A stretch of DNA of 64,000 nt from Acinetobacter sp. ANC 4648 (GTDB lineage Bacteria; Pseudomonadota; Gammaproteobacteria; Pseudomonadales; Moraxellaceae). The notes beneath the pieces were generated by a model, which did no database searches, was not told the origin of the DNA, and saw nothing but the letters and a program-made list of their open reading frames with translations. The position numbers and the translations under genes are program-made. Positions 48,679 to 57,972 of this stretch are shown here, piece after piece; within the stretch, counting starts at the first letter, position 1; the number at the start of each line of letters is the position of its first letter. The DNA lies in NCBI RefSeq assembly GCF_002135345.1, contig NZ_NEGI01000001.1, positions 1 through 64,000 on the forward strand. The letters run 5' to 3'.

Positions 48679-48718
48679 AAAAAAATCGTGCTTAGCTTAT
48701 ACCAAACACGATTTTTTT
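48679..48718 (-). terminator. trpB terminator
   Basis: A 12-bp perfect stem (arm AAAAAAATCGTG, 48679-48690 with 48707-48718) with a 16-nt loop, giving a T-run on the minus strand. Confidence 0.75.
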
Positions 48719-48734
48719 AATGCTTAGAGATAAA

Positions 48735-49979
48735 TTACATATCTATCATTTCCACGCCATCAATACGTGCAACCGTCATCAAGTCTTTATCGCCACGACC
48801 TGAAACCGTCGCAATAATAATTTGATCTTTAGACATCGTTGGTGCAAGTTTAGTCACATACGCCATAGCATGAGAACTTTCCAGCGCCGGAATAATCCCT
48901 TCAATATGGGTTAAATCACGGAAACCTTGTAATGCTTCATTATCATTGATTGGTACATATTCCACACGATGCATATCTTTTAAAAAACTGTGTTCAGGAC
49001 CCACACCCGGATAATCTAGACCTGCTGAAATCGAATGTGTTTCAATGATCTGACCTTGCTCATCTGACATTAAGTAAGTGCGGTTACCATGTAATACACC
49101 GACGTGACCTGCATTTAACGGCGCAGAATGTTTACCCGTTTCAATGCCATAACCTGCGGCTTCAACACCATACATTTTCACATCAGGATCATTCAAGAAT
49201 GGATAGAACAAGCCCATTGCATTTGAACCACCTCCGACGCATGCTACTAAAGCATCTGGTAAGCGACCCGCTTGTTCTTGAATTTGTTTACGTGCTTCAC
49301 GACCAATAATCGATTGGAAGTCACGAACCAATTGAGGATACGGATGTGGACCTGCAACAGTACCAATCACGTAGTAAGTCGAATCAACATTGGTGACCCA
49401 ATCACGCATTGCTTCGTTCATGGCATCTTTTAAAGTTTTAGAGCCACTCTCTACAGGTACAACGGTCGCACCCAATAAACGCATACGATATACGTTCATT
49501 GCTTGACGTTTTACATCTTCAGAGCCCATGAATACAACACATTCAAGACCTAAACGTGCGGCAATGGTTGCCGTCGCTACACCATGCTGACCTGCACCCG
49601 TTTCTGCAATAATACGTTTTTTACCTGAAAGCTTTGCAAGTAAAGCCTGACCGATGGTGTTATTTACTTTATGCGAACCCGTATGATTTAAGTCTTCACG
49701 TTTTAAGTAAATCTGCGCACCACCCAACTCTTTTGACCATCGCTCCGCATGATATAAAGGACTTGGGCGTCCGACATAGTAGGCTAAGTCGCGGTCGAAT
49801 TCTGCCAAAAACTGGGCATCATCTTTCATACGAAAATAAAGTTTTTCTAAATCTTCCAAAGCTGCCATTAAAGTTTCTGACACAAAGCGTCCACCATGGA
49901 TACCGAAGTGCCCATTTACATCTGGGAACTGAGTATAGTCAGTCACCTGATCTTGTTGATTAACAGTTTGCTGATCCAC
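48735..49979 (-). CDS. trpB: Tryptophan synthase beta subunit
   Basis: A 414-residue PLP enzyme that joins indole and serine to make tryptophan. The PLP lysine is in [14 protein letters not shown] (about residue 95) and the phosphate loop is [12 protein letters not shown]. The start is GTG 49979 ([11 protein letters not shown]), with AAGGAG 6 nt upstream; an ATG at 50006 lacks such a site and lies within trpF. It overlaps the trpF end by 20 nt. trpA is not within the window downstream. Confidence 0.96.
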   Translation of the reverse strand: MDQQTVNQQDQVTDYTQFPDVNGHFGIHGGRFVSETLMAALEDLEKLYFRMKDDAQFLAEFDRDLAYYVGRPSPLYHAERWSKELGGAQIYLKREDLNHTGSHKVNNTIGQALLAKLSGKKRIIAETGAGQHGVATATIAARLGLECVVFMGSEDVKRQAMNVYRMRLLGATVVPVESGSKTLKDAMNEAMRDWVTNVDSTYYVIGTVAGPHPYPQLVRDFQSIIGREARKQIQEQAGRLPDALVACVGGGSNAMGLFYPFLNDPDVKMYGVEAAGYGIETGKHSAPLNAGHVGVLHGNRTYLMSDEQGQIIETHSISAGLDYPGVGPEHSFLKDMHRVEYVPINDNEALQGFRDLTHIEGIIPALESSHAMAYVTKLAPTMSKDQIIIATVSGRGDKDLMTVARIDGVEMIDM

Positions 49980-50604
49980 GTTGGACTCCTTGCATAAAGT
50001 GTTCAATGAGTTGTTGGTCTTTTATACCTTTTGCGGATTCTACGCCTCCGCTGACATCTACCGCAAATGCTTGCGTCATCTTTATAGCGTCTTCAATATT
50101 TTCAGGCTTTAAGCCACCTGCCAATATTAATGGAATATCTAACTTTGGAAACTGCGACCAATCAAATTGATGGCCCGTCCCGCCTTTCAGTTCAGGATGC
50201 CATGCATCCAATAATACTGCGCTAGCACCAGCATCTTGATAACCTTTTATCGTTTTTATCACATCAAGCTCAGGTTTTACCTGAATCGCTTTATACCAGC
50301 GACGCTTATTCTGCTGGGCTATTACTTGGCACTGTTCAGGTGTTTCATCACCATGGAACTGTAAGATATCGAGTGGCACTTGATCCAAAACTTGAGCAAT
50401 ATCTTCACTTGTAGCATTAACAAATAAACCAACAATGCTGACATAAGCAGGCACATCTTGTGCCAATGCTTTCGCCAATTCGATCGATACATAACGCGGA
50501 CTCGGTTCAAAAAACACAAATCCGATAGCATCTGCTCCTGAATCAACAGCAGATTTGACATCTTCAGGTCGTGTTATTCCGCAAATTTTGGCACGGGTAC
50601 GCAT
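49960..50604 (-). CDS. trpF: Phosphoribosylanthranilate isomerase
   Basis: A 214-residue TIM-barrel isomerase of tryptophan synthesis. The catalytic Cys is in [12 protein letters not shown] and the Asp in [19 protein letters not shown] (about residue 130). The phosphate-binding end is [10 protein letters not shown] and [18 protein letters not shown] 50604 (MRTRAKICG) is preferred over ATG 50610. The trpF-trpB order with a 20-nt overlap implies coupling. Confidence 0.95.
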   Translation of the reverse strand: MRTRAKICGITRPEDVKSAVDSGADAIGFVFFEPSPRYVSIELAKALAQDVPAYVSIVGLFVNATSEDIAQVLDQVPLDILQFHGDETPEQCQVIAQQNKRRWYKAIQVKPELDVIKTIKGYQDAGASAVLLDAWHPELKGGTGHQFDWSQFPKLDIPLILAGGLKPENIEDAIKMTQAFAVDVSGGVESAKGIKDQQLIEHFMQGVQRGSANC

Positions 50605-50759
50605 ACACAAGGCTCTAATCTGTTTGAGTTTATAGCCAATCTATAAAGCTTAAGGAAAATCATTGTAATGCAATTTAACTCGCTTGCGTTAAAGTTCAAT
50701 ATGAATATCTGTTAAGCATTGTTTAAACATCATTCTAACTTTATACTGCGCGAAAATGC

Positions 50760-50978
50760 GATGAGTCTAGCTTTAAGCTTAGGGAAGTTGGTGAAAACCC
50801 AACACTGCCCCCGCAACGGTAAGAATGAAACCTTGTTCTTTAATAAATCGAAAGATTTACATCACTGCAATACTTTGTGGGAAGGTGGAACAAGCTGAAT
50901 CCTTTTTTCTGATTCTATATTTAAGTCCGGATACCTGCTCATTGTACCCTCAACTCAAGCATTCACGGGGAGTGAATG
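50760..50978 (+). promoter_or_regulatory. Cobalamin riboswitch with translational expression platform
   Basis: The B12 aptamer is clear: GGGAAGTTGGTGAAAACCC at 50782-50800, the CCCCGCAACGGTAA core (50809-50822), and AAGTCCGGATACCTGC at 50923-50938. Downstream a 7-bp hairpin, CATTCAC / GTGAATG (50960-50966 with 50972-50978), shows GGGGA in its loop; this holds the Shine-Dalgarno GGGGAG 7 nt before ATG 50980. Cobalamin-dependent loop pairing would block translation. Confidence 0.92.
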
Positions 50979-50979
50979 T

Positions 50980-52854
50980 ATGGAGCATGTCATGTCTACT
51001 ATTTTCAAACCTACTACACTTGTAGGGGCTATCGCAATTGCGATGGGGTTATCTGCTACTGCTTTTGCGCAAGACCAATCGGGACAAAAAAGTTCTCAAG
51101 CCACCAATAGCTTAGATACCATTGTTGTTACTGCAACACGTTCTGCAGAAAAAATTGAGAACATCCCTGCACGTATTTCAATTATCGAACCACAAATTGT
51201 TGAACAATCTCCAATTGCTGAATTACCGCATCTATTAATGAGCGATGCCGCCATCAATATGGTGCAAAGTGGTGGTTTTGGGCAAATTGCTTCTATTTTC
51301 ACCCGTGGTACAAATTCTGCACACACCCTTATTTTAAGAGATGGTATTCGCTTAAATAGTGCAACAACAGGTGCGGCATCTTTAGCATTTTTAGATACAA
51401 CCGATATTAAGCAAATAGAAGTACTCAAAGGCCCTGCTTCTGTACTTTATGGTACAGATGCAATTGGCGGTGTAGTACAGCTTATTTCACAAACTCCTAA
51501 AAAAAATACTGCATTTGTAACAGGTGAAGTCGGTGAGCATAAAACCTATAAATCAGTGATTGGAGCTGATTTAGTAGAAAATGGTGTCTATGCACAAATT
51601 CGTGGACAACGTTTAGAAACTGATGGTACTCCAGTTACAAATCGTCCGAATAGTGAAAATGCAAGTTATGATCAAAAAGGTTATAGCGCTAAACTAGGCG
51701 TGGATAAAGAACGTTTTGCTGCATCGCTTGATTATAGTGAAAATCAAGGCTATAGCGATTATGACAACTACGGCAAACCGCTTTCTCAAGATTTCAAGAA
51801 TGAAATCATTAATCTTAAAAGTCGGGTAAATATCACACCAAATATTGTGGTGAATGCACGTTTATCTCAGTTTAAAGAAGAACTTCAGCAAAATAATTCC
51901 CCTGATTTTGTACATAGTAAAACGCAAGAAGCTGAAATTTATTCCAAATGGCAATTTACTCCAGCGCAAAATGTTTTAGCCGGTGTATCACATAAAAATA
52001 TTGAAGGCGACGTACTCTCTATCAGTGAATGGAGTACAGTTAAATACAATGAAGATGTTGCTACAACGGGTTACTTTGTCCAACATCAATATCAAGACCA
52101 TGGACTCAATACTCAAGTAGGTATCCGTGTTGAAGATAATGAGAAATTTGGAACTAAAACTGTAGGTCAAGCTGCAGCTCGTTACCAAATTCTTCCTTTA
52201 ACCAGTATTTATACTAATATCGGCACTGCATTTAGAGCACCCACCACAAATGATCTGTATGCGATTAGCTGGGGCGGCAATCCTGATCTAAAACCTGAAG
52301 AAAGTTTTTCTTATGAAATTGGTTTAGATCAAAAACTCACTCATAATCTATCTTTAGGCTTTTCTACTTATCGCAATCAAGTTAACGATTTAATTACTTA
52401 TTCTGGTAGTCATCTAATTAACTTAAATAAAGCGACATTTACTGGCGGTGAATTAGGACTAAAATGGCAACAAGATGAATTATTTTTAAATCTTTCTTAT
52501 GCTTATGTACAAGCTAAAAATGATGAAACTAAAGATGATTTAACGCGTCGCCCGCGTCAAAGTGCGACCCTGACAACTGGTTGGCAAGATGAGCAATTTG
52601 GTATCAGTGCTTCCGTTTCTGCTAAATCAAAAGCTAAAGACTTTGCAGATTGGCCATCGACAACACCAACCACAACCCCAGGCTATGTGACTACCGATGT
52701 CAATGCATACTGGAACGTCAATTCAAATGTTAAATTATTTACTAATATTCAAAATATTGGTGATGTAAATTATAAAACGGCATATAACGGTTCCAATATT
52801 TATTATATCAATGGCGGACGTTTAGCCTCTGTTGGTGTGACACTTAAATACTAA
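50980..52854 (+). CDS. btuB: TonB-dependent cobalamin receptor
   Basis: A 624-residue outer-membrane receptor for vitamin B12. The signal peptide is near the N-terminus (IAMGLSATAFAQ). The TonB box-like part and plug follow (DTIVVTATRSAEK; VLKGPASVLYGTDAIGGVVQLIS), then a 22-strand barrel with a final segment ASVGVTLKY. Assignment to B12 is supported by the upstream cobalamin riboswitch. The Shine-Dalgarno in the riboswitch loop favours ATG 50980; ATG 50992 (MSTIFKP) has its own GGAG and is an alternative. Confidence 0.93.
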   Translation: MEHVMSTIFKPTTLVGAIAIAMGLSATAFAQDQSGQKSSQATNSLDTIVVTATRSAEKIENIPARISIIEPQIVEQSPIAELPHLLMSDAAINMVQSGGFGQIASIFTRGTNSAHTLILRDGIRLNSATTGAASLAFLDTTDIKQIEVLKGPASVLYGTDAIGGVVQLISQTPKKNTAFVTGEVGEHKTYKSVIGADLVENGVYAQIRGQRLETDGTPVTNRPNSENASYDQKGYSAKLGVDKERFAASLDYSENQGYSDYDNYGKPLSQDFKNEIINLKSRVNITPNIVVNARLSQFKEELQQNNSPDFVHSKTQEAEIYSKWQFTPAQNVLAGVSHKNIEGDVLSISEWSTVKYNEDVATTGYFVQHQYQDHGLNTQVGIRVEDNEKFGTKTVGQAAARYQILPLTSIYTNIGTAFRAPTTNDLYAISWGGNPDLKPEESFSYEIGLDQKLTHNLSLGFSTYRNQVNDLITYSGSHLINLNKATFTGGELGLKWQQDELFLNLSYAYVQAKNDETKDDLTRRPRQSATLTTGWQDEQFGISASVSAKSKAKDFADWPSTTPTTTPGYVTTDVNAYWNVNSNVKLFTNIQNIGDVNYKTAYNGSNIYYINGGRLASVGVTLKY

Positions 52855-52876
52855 TATCGCAAAATTGTAAGTTTCA

Positions 52877-52912
52877 GGATAATGTCATACATGTGGCATT
52901 ATCCTTTTTTAA
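52877..52912 (+). terminator. btuB terminator
   Basis: A stem AGGATAATG / CATTATCCT with a 12-nt loop and a T-run after it. It suggests that the next gene has its own promoter. Confidence 0.8.
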
Positions 52913-52945
52913 TGCATTTAAATATTTAACCAAATTTAAGGAATA

Positions 52946-53527
52946 ATGATGGGACATCGTTTAAGTAAAATTTATACGCGTACAGGTGATTCGGGTACTA
53001 CAGGTCTAGGCGATGGCTCACGTGTTGCAAAGGATGATTTACGCATTGCTGCATTAGGCGATGTGGATGAACTAAATTCGGTTATTGGTATTTTACGTTC
53101 ACAAATTACTGCCAGTGCTATTCAAGATAAAGTACACTGGGATAAATCTTTAAGCCTGATTCAACACTGGTTATTTGATCTCGGTGGTGAAGTGTGTATT
53201 CCAAACTACAACTTATTACAACCGCTCTGCATTGAATTTCTTGAAAAAGAAATTGACCGTATGAATGAATCTTTACCAATGCTAAAAGAGTTTATCTTGC
53301 CTGCGGGGACTTTAGCCTGTAGTTATGCACATCAAGCTCGCTCTGTCTGCCGTCGTGCCGAACGAAGCCTAATGACAGTACAAAGCCGTGATCAAAATAT
53401 TCAGGCCACGGCATTACAATTGCTCAATCGTTTATCCGATTGGTTATTTGTCGCTTCACGCGCATTACAACGGGCTGAAGGCGGTAGCGAAGTACTTTGG
53501 CAAAAAAATATTAATGAAACCATCTAA
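52946..53527 (+). CDS. PduO-type cob(I)alamin adenosyltransferase
   Basis: A 193-residue PduO-type enzyme that makes adenosylcobalamin from cobalamin and ATP. The ATP-binding N-terminus (KIYTRTGDSGTTGLGDGSRV) is typical, as are LAALGDVDELNSVIG-like and FILPAGTLACSYAHQARSVCRRAER segments. The trimer-forming helix bundle is complete. AAGGA precedes two adjacent ATGs (52946 and 52949). It sits directly after btuB, consistent with a role in using imported B12, although a terminator separates them. Confidence 0.93.
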   Translation: MMGHRLSKIYTRTGDSGTTGLGDGSRVAKDDLRIAALGDVDELNSVIGILRSQITASAIQDKVHWDKSLSLIQHWLFDLGGEVCIPNYNLLQPLCIEFLEKEIDRMNESLPMLKEFILPAGTLACSYAHQARSVCRRAERSLMTVQSRDQNIQATALQLLNRLSDWLFVASRALQRAEGGSEVLWQKNINETI

Positions 53528-53595
53528 TTATTTTTGCACGTTAAAGCAGCATAAAAATGTGATCTCTTAAATCATGCCTGACATAGCGGTCACCC

Positions 53596-53628
53596 CTTTC
53601 AGATACTACAAAATGTAGTGTCTGAAAG
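53596..53628. repeat. 15-bp inverted repeat without T-run
   Basis: A 15-bp stem with one G-U pair (53596-53610 with 53614-53628) and a 3-nt loop, in the gap between the adenosyltransferase and GDPD genes. There is no T-run on either strand, so it is not a plain intrinsic terminator. Confidence 0.7.
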
Positions 53629-53765
53629 AATTAATACTTAAAGCAAAATCAAGCAAGTCAAATACAGAACTAAAATGTTCACTCAAATAAAATATCTTAA
53701 ATAGTATTCATTTTTATCCTGTGCTTAACTATAAATAATTTAATTACAAAATATTTAGAATAATT

Positions 53766-54488
53766 ATGCGAATTATCGGTCATCGTGGTGCACGAGGTGA
53801 AGCGCCAGAAAATACATTAGCGGGATTTCAATATATTCATGATTTGGGTATTCGTGCCGTCGAATTTGATGTGCGCCAACTAAAAGATGATGAACTGATT
53901 ATCATGCATGATGACAATTTCATTCGAACCACAGGCATTGACCAAAATATTGATTCCTGTTCTAGTCAAGATTTAGCAAACTATAATCAAGCATTTATTT
54001 GGATGGATTGGGAGAAACAGATCACACCAACATTACGACAAGCTTTAGCCATCATGCACAATTTTGAGCATATTGAGGTTGAGGTGAAAGCGGTCCAGAG
54101 TATGGCTGAAGCTGAAAAACTGACGATTGAATTACAAAAACAATTATACGGTTTTGAGAAATCTGCGGTGATTACCAGTTTTGATTTAAAAATTCATCAA
54201 GCCTTACAACAGCAAGCATCTACTTTTAAACGTGGTTTACTCATAGAAGAGGACATTCAAGAAAAAGCCATTGAACAAGCTTTAGAATTAGATTGTTGCC
54301 AAATCGGCTGGATGAATCAACTAGCAACCAATGCAATGATTCAAGCTACACATAATGCACACTTAAATGTCAGCGTTTGGACAGTTAATACGATTGAACG
54401 TGCGAAAAAACTCCGTGATTTAGGTATTCAGGGCTTAATTACAGATTTTCCCAAACTGATGCAGCAAGCATTACAACAAACCAAATAA
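53766..54488 (+). CDS. Glycerophosphodiester phosphodiesterase
   Basis: A 240-residue cytosolic GDPD of the UgpQ type, which hydrolyses deacylated phospholipids to glycerol-3-phosphate and an alcohol. The catalytic motif HRGARGEAPENT is at the N-terminus, then EFDVRQLKDDELIIMHDD, and the end VWTVNTIERAKKLRDLGIQGLITDFP. There is no signal peptide, so it acts inside the cell. It is monocistronic. Confidence 0.93.
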   Translation: MRIIGHRGARGEAPENTLAGFQYIHDLGIRAVEFDVRQLKDDELIIMHDDNFIRTTGIDQNIDSCSSQDLANYNQAFIWMDWEKQITPTLRQALAIMHNFEHIEVEVKAVQSMAEAEKLTIELQKQLYGFEKSAVITSFDLKIHQALQQQASTFKRGLLIEEDIQEKAIEQALELDCCQIGWMNQLATNAMIQATHNAHLNVSVWTVNTIERAKKLRDLGIQGLITDFPKLMQQALQQTK

Positions 54489-54695
54489 AAACTGCCAAGC
54501 CATTGTTTGCCAATGTAATCATCAGCTATTTTTTAATAGATTGGTGATAAAACTTTAGTCTTATCAATATGTATAAGCAAAGTAGCTTTAGGCAAAAATA
54601 ATATTCTTAAATCGTACATTTATGCATCCACACCAGTAATCACTGCTTAGTATCTCCTGTTCCGATAAAACCCACTAAAAGTTTGGTTTATTCTG

Positions 54696-54724
54696 TTACT
54701 GTTTAACCAATACAGATGTACAAT
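54696..54724 (+). promoter_or_regulatory. Sigma-70 promoter of the acyl-CoA desaturase gene
   Basis: -35 TTACTG (54696-54701), a 17-nt spacer and -10 TACAAT (54719-54724). The predicted start of transcription is near 54731, at the palindrome. Confidence 0.6.
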
Positions 54725-54730
54725 AATACT

Positions 54731-54748
54731 GGTGAACATATGTTCGCT
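54731..54748 (+). promoter_or_regulatory. FabR/DesT-like operator
   Basis: GGTGAACATATGTTCGCT contains a 12-bp perfect palindrome GAACATATGTTC. The right half TGTTCGCT and the overall AGnGnACA-nn-TGTTCGCT layout resemble the sites of the TetR regulators FabR and DesT, as I remember them. DesT controls an acyl-CoA delta-9 desaturase in Pseudomonas, the same type of gene as here. It covers the predicted start of transcription, so it would repress. Confidence 0.6.
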
Positions 54749-54840
54749 CATGCTAATATCCTCGAACGTATAGCCTAGAAAAACACTTAAGCTATGCTTT
54801 CGTTTTTACCTGTTTAAGGTTTTTAGGAGTGCTGTTGGAG

Positions 54841-56007
54841 ATGAATCCTCCCCTACCCAAAGCCCCCATTAATTGGATCGCAGTTTTTGCGCTTGTCTTT
54901 TTGCCAATCGTCGCAATTATTGCCATTCCTTTATATGCCTATCATCATGACTTTAGCACCAGTGCTTGGGTCAGCTTAATTGCTTTACTTGGTTTAAGTA
55001 GTTTAGGTATTACTGCGGGTTATCATCGTTTATGGGCACATCGTGCTTATGAGGCGACTCTACCACTCAAGATCATTTTAATGATCATGGGTACATTTGC
55101 AGTTCAAAACAGTATTTTATTCTGGGCTTCAGGACATCGTACTCATCATCGTCATGTCGATGATATTGAGCAAGATCCTTACTCAATTAATAATGGTTTT
55201 TGGTACGCACATATTGGTTGGATGCTACGCAATTACCCAGCAGCAGAATCAAACTATAAAAATGCGCCTGATTTGCTCAATGATAAAGTCGTCATGTTTC
55301 AGGACAAATATTACGTTCCACTGGTGATTGTTGTTCATGCTGCCATCCTACTACCGATTGGTTGGGCCGTGGGTGATATGTGGGGCGTGTTACTACTTGG
55401 TGGTTTATTACGTTTGATCCTTAGCCATCATGTCACTTTCTTTATTAACTCACTTTGTCATATGTGGGGAAAACGCCCATATACAGATGAAAATACGGCA
55501 CGTGACAATTTCTGGTTAGCCATTGCAACTTGGGGTGAGGGTTATCATAACTATCACCATATTTTCCAATACGATTATCGTAATGGGGTTAAATGGTGGC
55601 AATATGATCCGACTAAATGGTTAATTTGGTCGTGTTCTAAACTCGGTTTAGCCAAAAATTTACGACGTATTCCAAGCTTTAATATCAAAAAAGCTGAATT
55701 GGCGATGAAATTTAAATATGCTGAACAAGATTTAGCTGTTTACGGCCATGATGTGAATGCAGATATTTTGGCAATGAAACAACGTATTTCTCAAGAATAC
55801 GAAGCATTTAGCCATACCTTAAATGATTGGGCAAAGCTGAAAGAACAAGAAATCCAAGCAAAGAAAGCTTCTGTTGCTGAAAAAATACACCAGATAGATG
55901 ACAAACTTAAAGTGGATTTCCAATTGGTTGAACAGAAACTCAGTTATCACCGTGCACGTTTAGAAACTTTAATGCGTAATGTAAAAAAGAATGTTGTGAC
56001 TGACTAA
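54841..56007 (+). CDS. Acyl-CoA (stearoyl-CoA type) delta-9 fatty-acid desaturase
   Basis: A 388-residue membrane enzyme that introduces a double bond into acyl-CoA. The di-iron His boxes are complete: HRLWAH (about residue 63), HRTHHRHVDD (about 98) and the third, GEGYHNYHHIF (about 237). Membrane helices lie at about 12-32, 37-55, 80-100 and 155-185. A helical, charged tail of about 100 residues (280-388) follows the catalytic part, as in Pseudomonas DesB-length proteins. ATG 54841 is 11 nt after AGGAG; TTG 54835 is an alternative. Confidence 0.9.
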   Translation: MNPPLPKAPINWIAVFALVFLPIVAIIAIPLYAYHHDFSTSAWVSLIALLGLSSLGITAGYHRLWAHRAYEATLPLKIILMIMGTFAVQNSILFWASGHRTHHRHVDDIEQDPYSINNGFWYAHIGWMLRNYPAAESNYKNAPDLLNDKVVMFQDKYYVPLVIVVHAAILLPIGWAVGDMWGVLLLGGLLRLILSHHVTFFINSLCHMWGKRPYTDENTARDNFWLAIATWGEGYHNYHHIFQYDYRNGVKWWQYDPTKWLIWSCSKLGLAKNLRRIPSFNIKKAELAMKFKYAEQDLAVYGHDVNADILAMKQRISQEYEAFSHTLNDWAKLKEQEIQAKKASVAEKIHQIDDKLKVDFQLVEQKLSYHRARLETLMRNVKKNVVTD

Positions 56008-56022
56008 TCAAACAATCCCATT

Positions 56023-56046
56023 GAAAAGCTCCGAAAGGAGCTTTTC
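56023..56046 (+). terminator. Desaturase gene terminator
   Basis: A 10-bp perfect stem (arm GAAAAGCTCC) closed by a GAAA tetraloop, followed by TTTT. Confidence 0.85.
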
Positions 56047-56093
56047 TTTTATCTGAACTTTAAACTCAACTCCAAATTAATAAAAATGGAAAA

Positions 56094-56426
56094 ATGATGC
56101 AACTCAATAATATCCCTTTTAGTACCACCAATTGGAACGAAATAGAACCAACAAAGCACAGTGGTGAACAAGGTTATGCACTTTGGCGGACACAACAATT
56201 CGATCATATTCGCGTGCGAATTGTTGAATATTCAAAAAACTATTTAGCAGATCATTGGTGTTCTAAAGGACATATTTTGTTTTGTCTAGAAGGTCAATTA
56301 GAGACAGAGCTTGAAGATGGTCGAACATTCACACTTACTGCGGGAATGAGCTATCAAGTGGCTGATCAAGCCGAAGCACATCGCTCATCTACGGCTATAG
56401 GTGCAAAACTTTTTATTGTAGATTAA
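56094..56426 (+). CDS. DHCW-motif cupin-fold protein
   Basis: A 110-residue single-domain cupin. The DHCW-type motif appears as ADHWCSKGHILFCLEGQLETEL, and the second cupin motif as GMSYQVADQAEAHRSS. The function of the family is unknown. Two adjacent ATGs (56094 and 56097) are possible starts. It lies 65 nt before selO on the same strand. Confidence 0.85.
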   Translation: MMQLNNIPFSTTNWNEIEPTKHSGEQGYALWRTQQFDHIRVRIVEYSKNYLADHWCSKGHILFCLEGQLETELEDGRTFTLTAGMSYQVADQAEAHRSSTAIGAKLFIVD

Positions 56427-56490
56427 TACTATTTTCATCACTCTATCATATCCAGTATAGTGAATTGAATTTGATTCAGTATGTACTGCT

Positions 56491-57933
56491 ATGCAATTTA
56501 ATCCACGTTATCCGTCTCTAAATCCCAAGCTGTATCATCAACAAATGCCAGCGCCTTTAAAAGGGGCAAAAGCGGGGCATTTTAATGAGGCATTGGCTGA
56601 TCACTTACAATGGTCTCAACAAGAAAAGGCGGAGTGGGTCGAAATCTGTAGCGGACAGAAAATATTTCCTGAGTTTCCTCCTCTCGCCATGGTCTATGCA
56701 GGACACCAATTTGGACAATGGGCAGGACAACTCGGTGATGGTCGTGGTCTGCTCATCGCTCAAATTGTAGATAAAAACAACCAAACTATTGATCTACATT
56801 TAAAAGGCGCCGGCTCTACGCCCTATTCACGTATGGGCGATGGACGAGCAGTATTACGTTCAGTCATTCGTGAGTATTTAGCGGGTCATGCCCTGACTAG
56901 CTTAGGTGTACCATCTAGTAATTCAGTGGGTTTTACATCATCGTCTCAAGGCGTACAACGAGAAAAATTAGAATTGGGTGCGATGATGTTACGCACCTCC
57001 GACTGTCATATCCGTTTAGGACATTTTGAGTGGATTAACCAATATCAACCTGAATTACTGAAAGAATTTACTCAAAAATGTATCGAATGGCACTATCCTG
57101 AATGTTTAGAAGCAGAGCAACCTATTTTAGCTTTTGCCACTAAAGTCATTCAAAATACGGCTGTGATGATTGCAAAATGGCAATTGGTCGGTTTTGCACA
57201 CGGCGTGATGAATACCGATAATTTAAATATCACAGGTTCAACTTTGGACTTTGGTCCATACGGTTTTATGGAACGCTTCCGCCCAAATTGGATCAATAAT
57301 CACAGTGATTATAATGGTCGTTATACTTATCAAAATCAGCCGAGTATGGCACATTGGAATCTGTGGAATTGGTTAAATAATTTAATTCCACTTACCCAAC
57401 CTGAAACTAAAGAACAATTCAAAAATGATCTAGCCAATTGTCTTGAGCACTTTGAAACGACCTTTTTAGAACACTATAAACAGGGTTTATGCCAAAAGAT
57501 GGGACTGCCGATTTTCCATAAAGACAGTTTCGATTGTGCAATGGCTTTTTTAAGAATTCTACAAAGTGAGCAACTGGATTACACCGACAGCTTTACTCGT
57601 ATGCAAAATAAACAATACGAAGCTATTAAAGATGATTGTATTGATCGTCGTCAGTTTGAAGACTTTTTTACTCAGTATGAAAATATTCGTAAAAATCAAA
57701 ATGAAGGTGAATTGGATGCTGAAATGCTTAAAGCCAATCCTGTTTATATTCTGCGTAACCACATGGCACAAAAAGCAATTGAACAGGCTGAACGTGGTGA
57801 TTTTTCAGAAGTCGATCGACTGTTTAAATTGCTCAGCCAACCTTTTACGCAACAGCCTGACTTGGAAAAAGCTGAAGATTTAGCTCCCCTTCCAAGTGAT
57901 GTACCAGAAGTGATGGTGAGTTGTTCTTCTTAA
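56491..57933 (+). CDS. selO: Protein adenylyltransferase SelO (YdiU family)
   Basis: A 480-residue pseudokinase-fold enzyme that transfers AMP to Ser, Thr or Tyr of proteins and protects against oxidative stress. Typical elements are VYAGHQFGQWAGQLGDGRG, HLKGAGSTPYSRMGDGRAVLRS (nucleotide site with the Lys), GVMNTDNLNITGSTLDFGPYGF (the DFG-like loop) and FWRNHMAQ-like ILRNHMAQKAIEQA. The end is VMVSCSS, a Cys where eukaryotic SelO has selenocysteine; no Sec codon is present. Confidence 0.94.
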   Translation: MQFNPRYPSLNPKLYHQQMPAPLKGAKAGHFNEALADHLQWSQQEKAEWVEICSGQKIFPEFPPLAMVYAGHQFGQWAGQLGDGRGLLIAQIVDKNNQTIDLHLKGAGSTPYSRMGDGRAVLRSVIREYLAGHALTSLGVPSSNSVGFTSSSQGVQREKLELGAMMLRTSDCHIRLGHFEWINQYQPELLKEFTQKCIEWHYPECLEAEQPILAFATKVIQNTAVMIAKWQLVGFAHGVMNTDNLNITGSTLDFGPYGFMERFRPNWINNHSDYNGRYTYQNQPSMAHWNLWNWLNNLIPLTQPETKEQFKNDLANCLEHFETTFLEHYKQGLCQKMGLPIFHKDSFDCAMAFLRILQSEQLDYTDSFTRMQNKQYEAIKDDCIDRRQFEDFFTQYENIRKNQNEGELDAEMLKANPVYILRNHMAQKAIEQAERGDFSEVDRLFKLLSQPFTQQPDLEKAEDLAPLPSDVPEVMVSCSS

Positions 57934-57972
57934 CAACTCACCACACCTAAATGAAGTTCAACTCTATGGTTC

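Larger units (their letters stand above)
54489..54840. other. Intergenic region upstream of the desaturase gene
   Basis: 352 nt. The 3' half holds the desaturase promoter and a palindrome (see separate entries); AGGAG at 54825-54829 is the likely Shine-Dalgarno. The 5' half, about 54489-54690, shows nothing I recognise. Confidence 0.5.

Noticed and set aside
57900..57933. Possible selenocysteine at the SelO C-terminus
   Set aside because: The end reads Cys-Ser-Ser with a normal TAA stop and no TGA in frame, so no selenocysteine.
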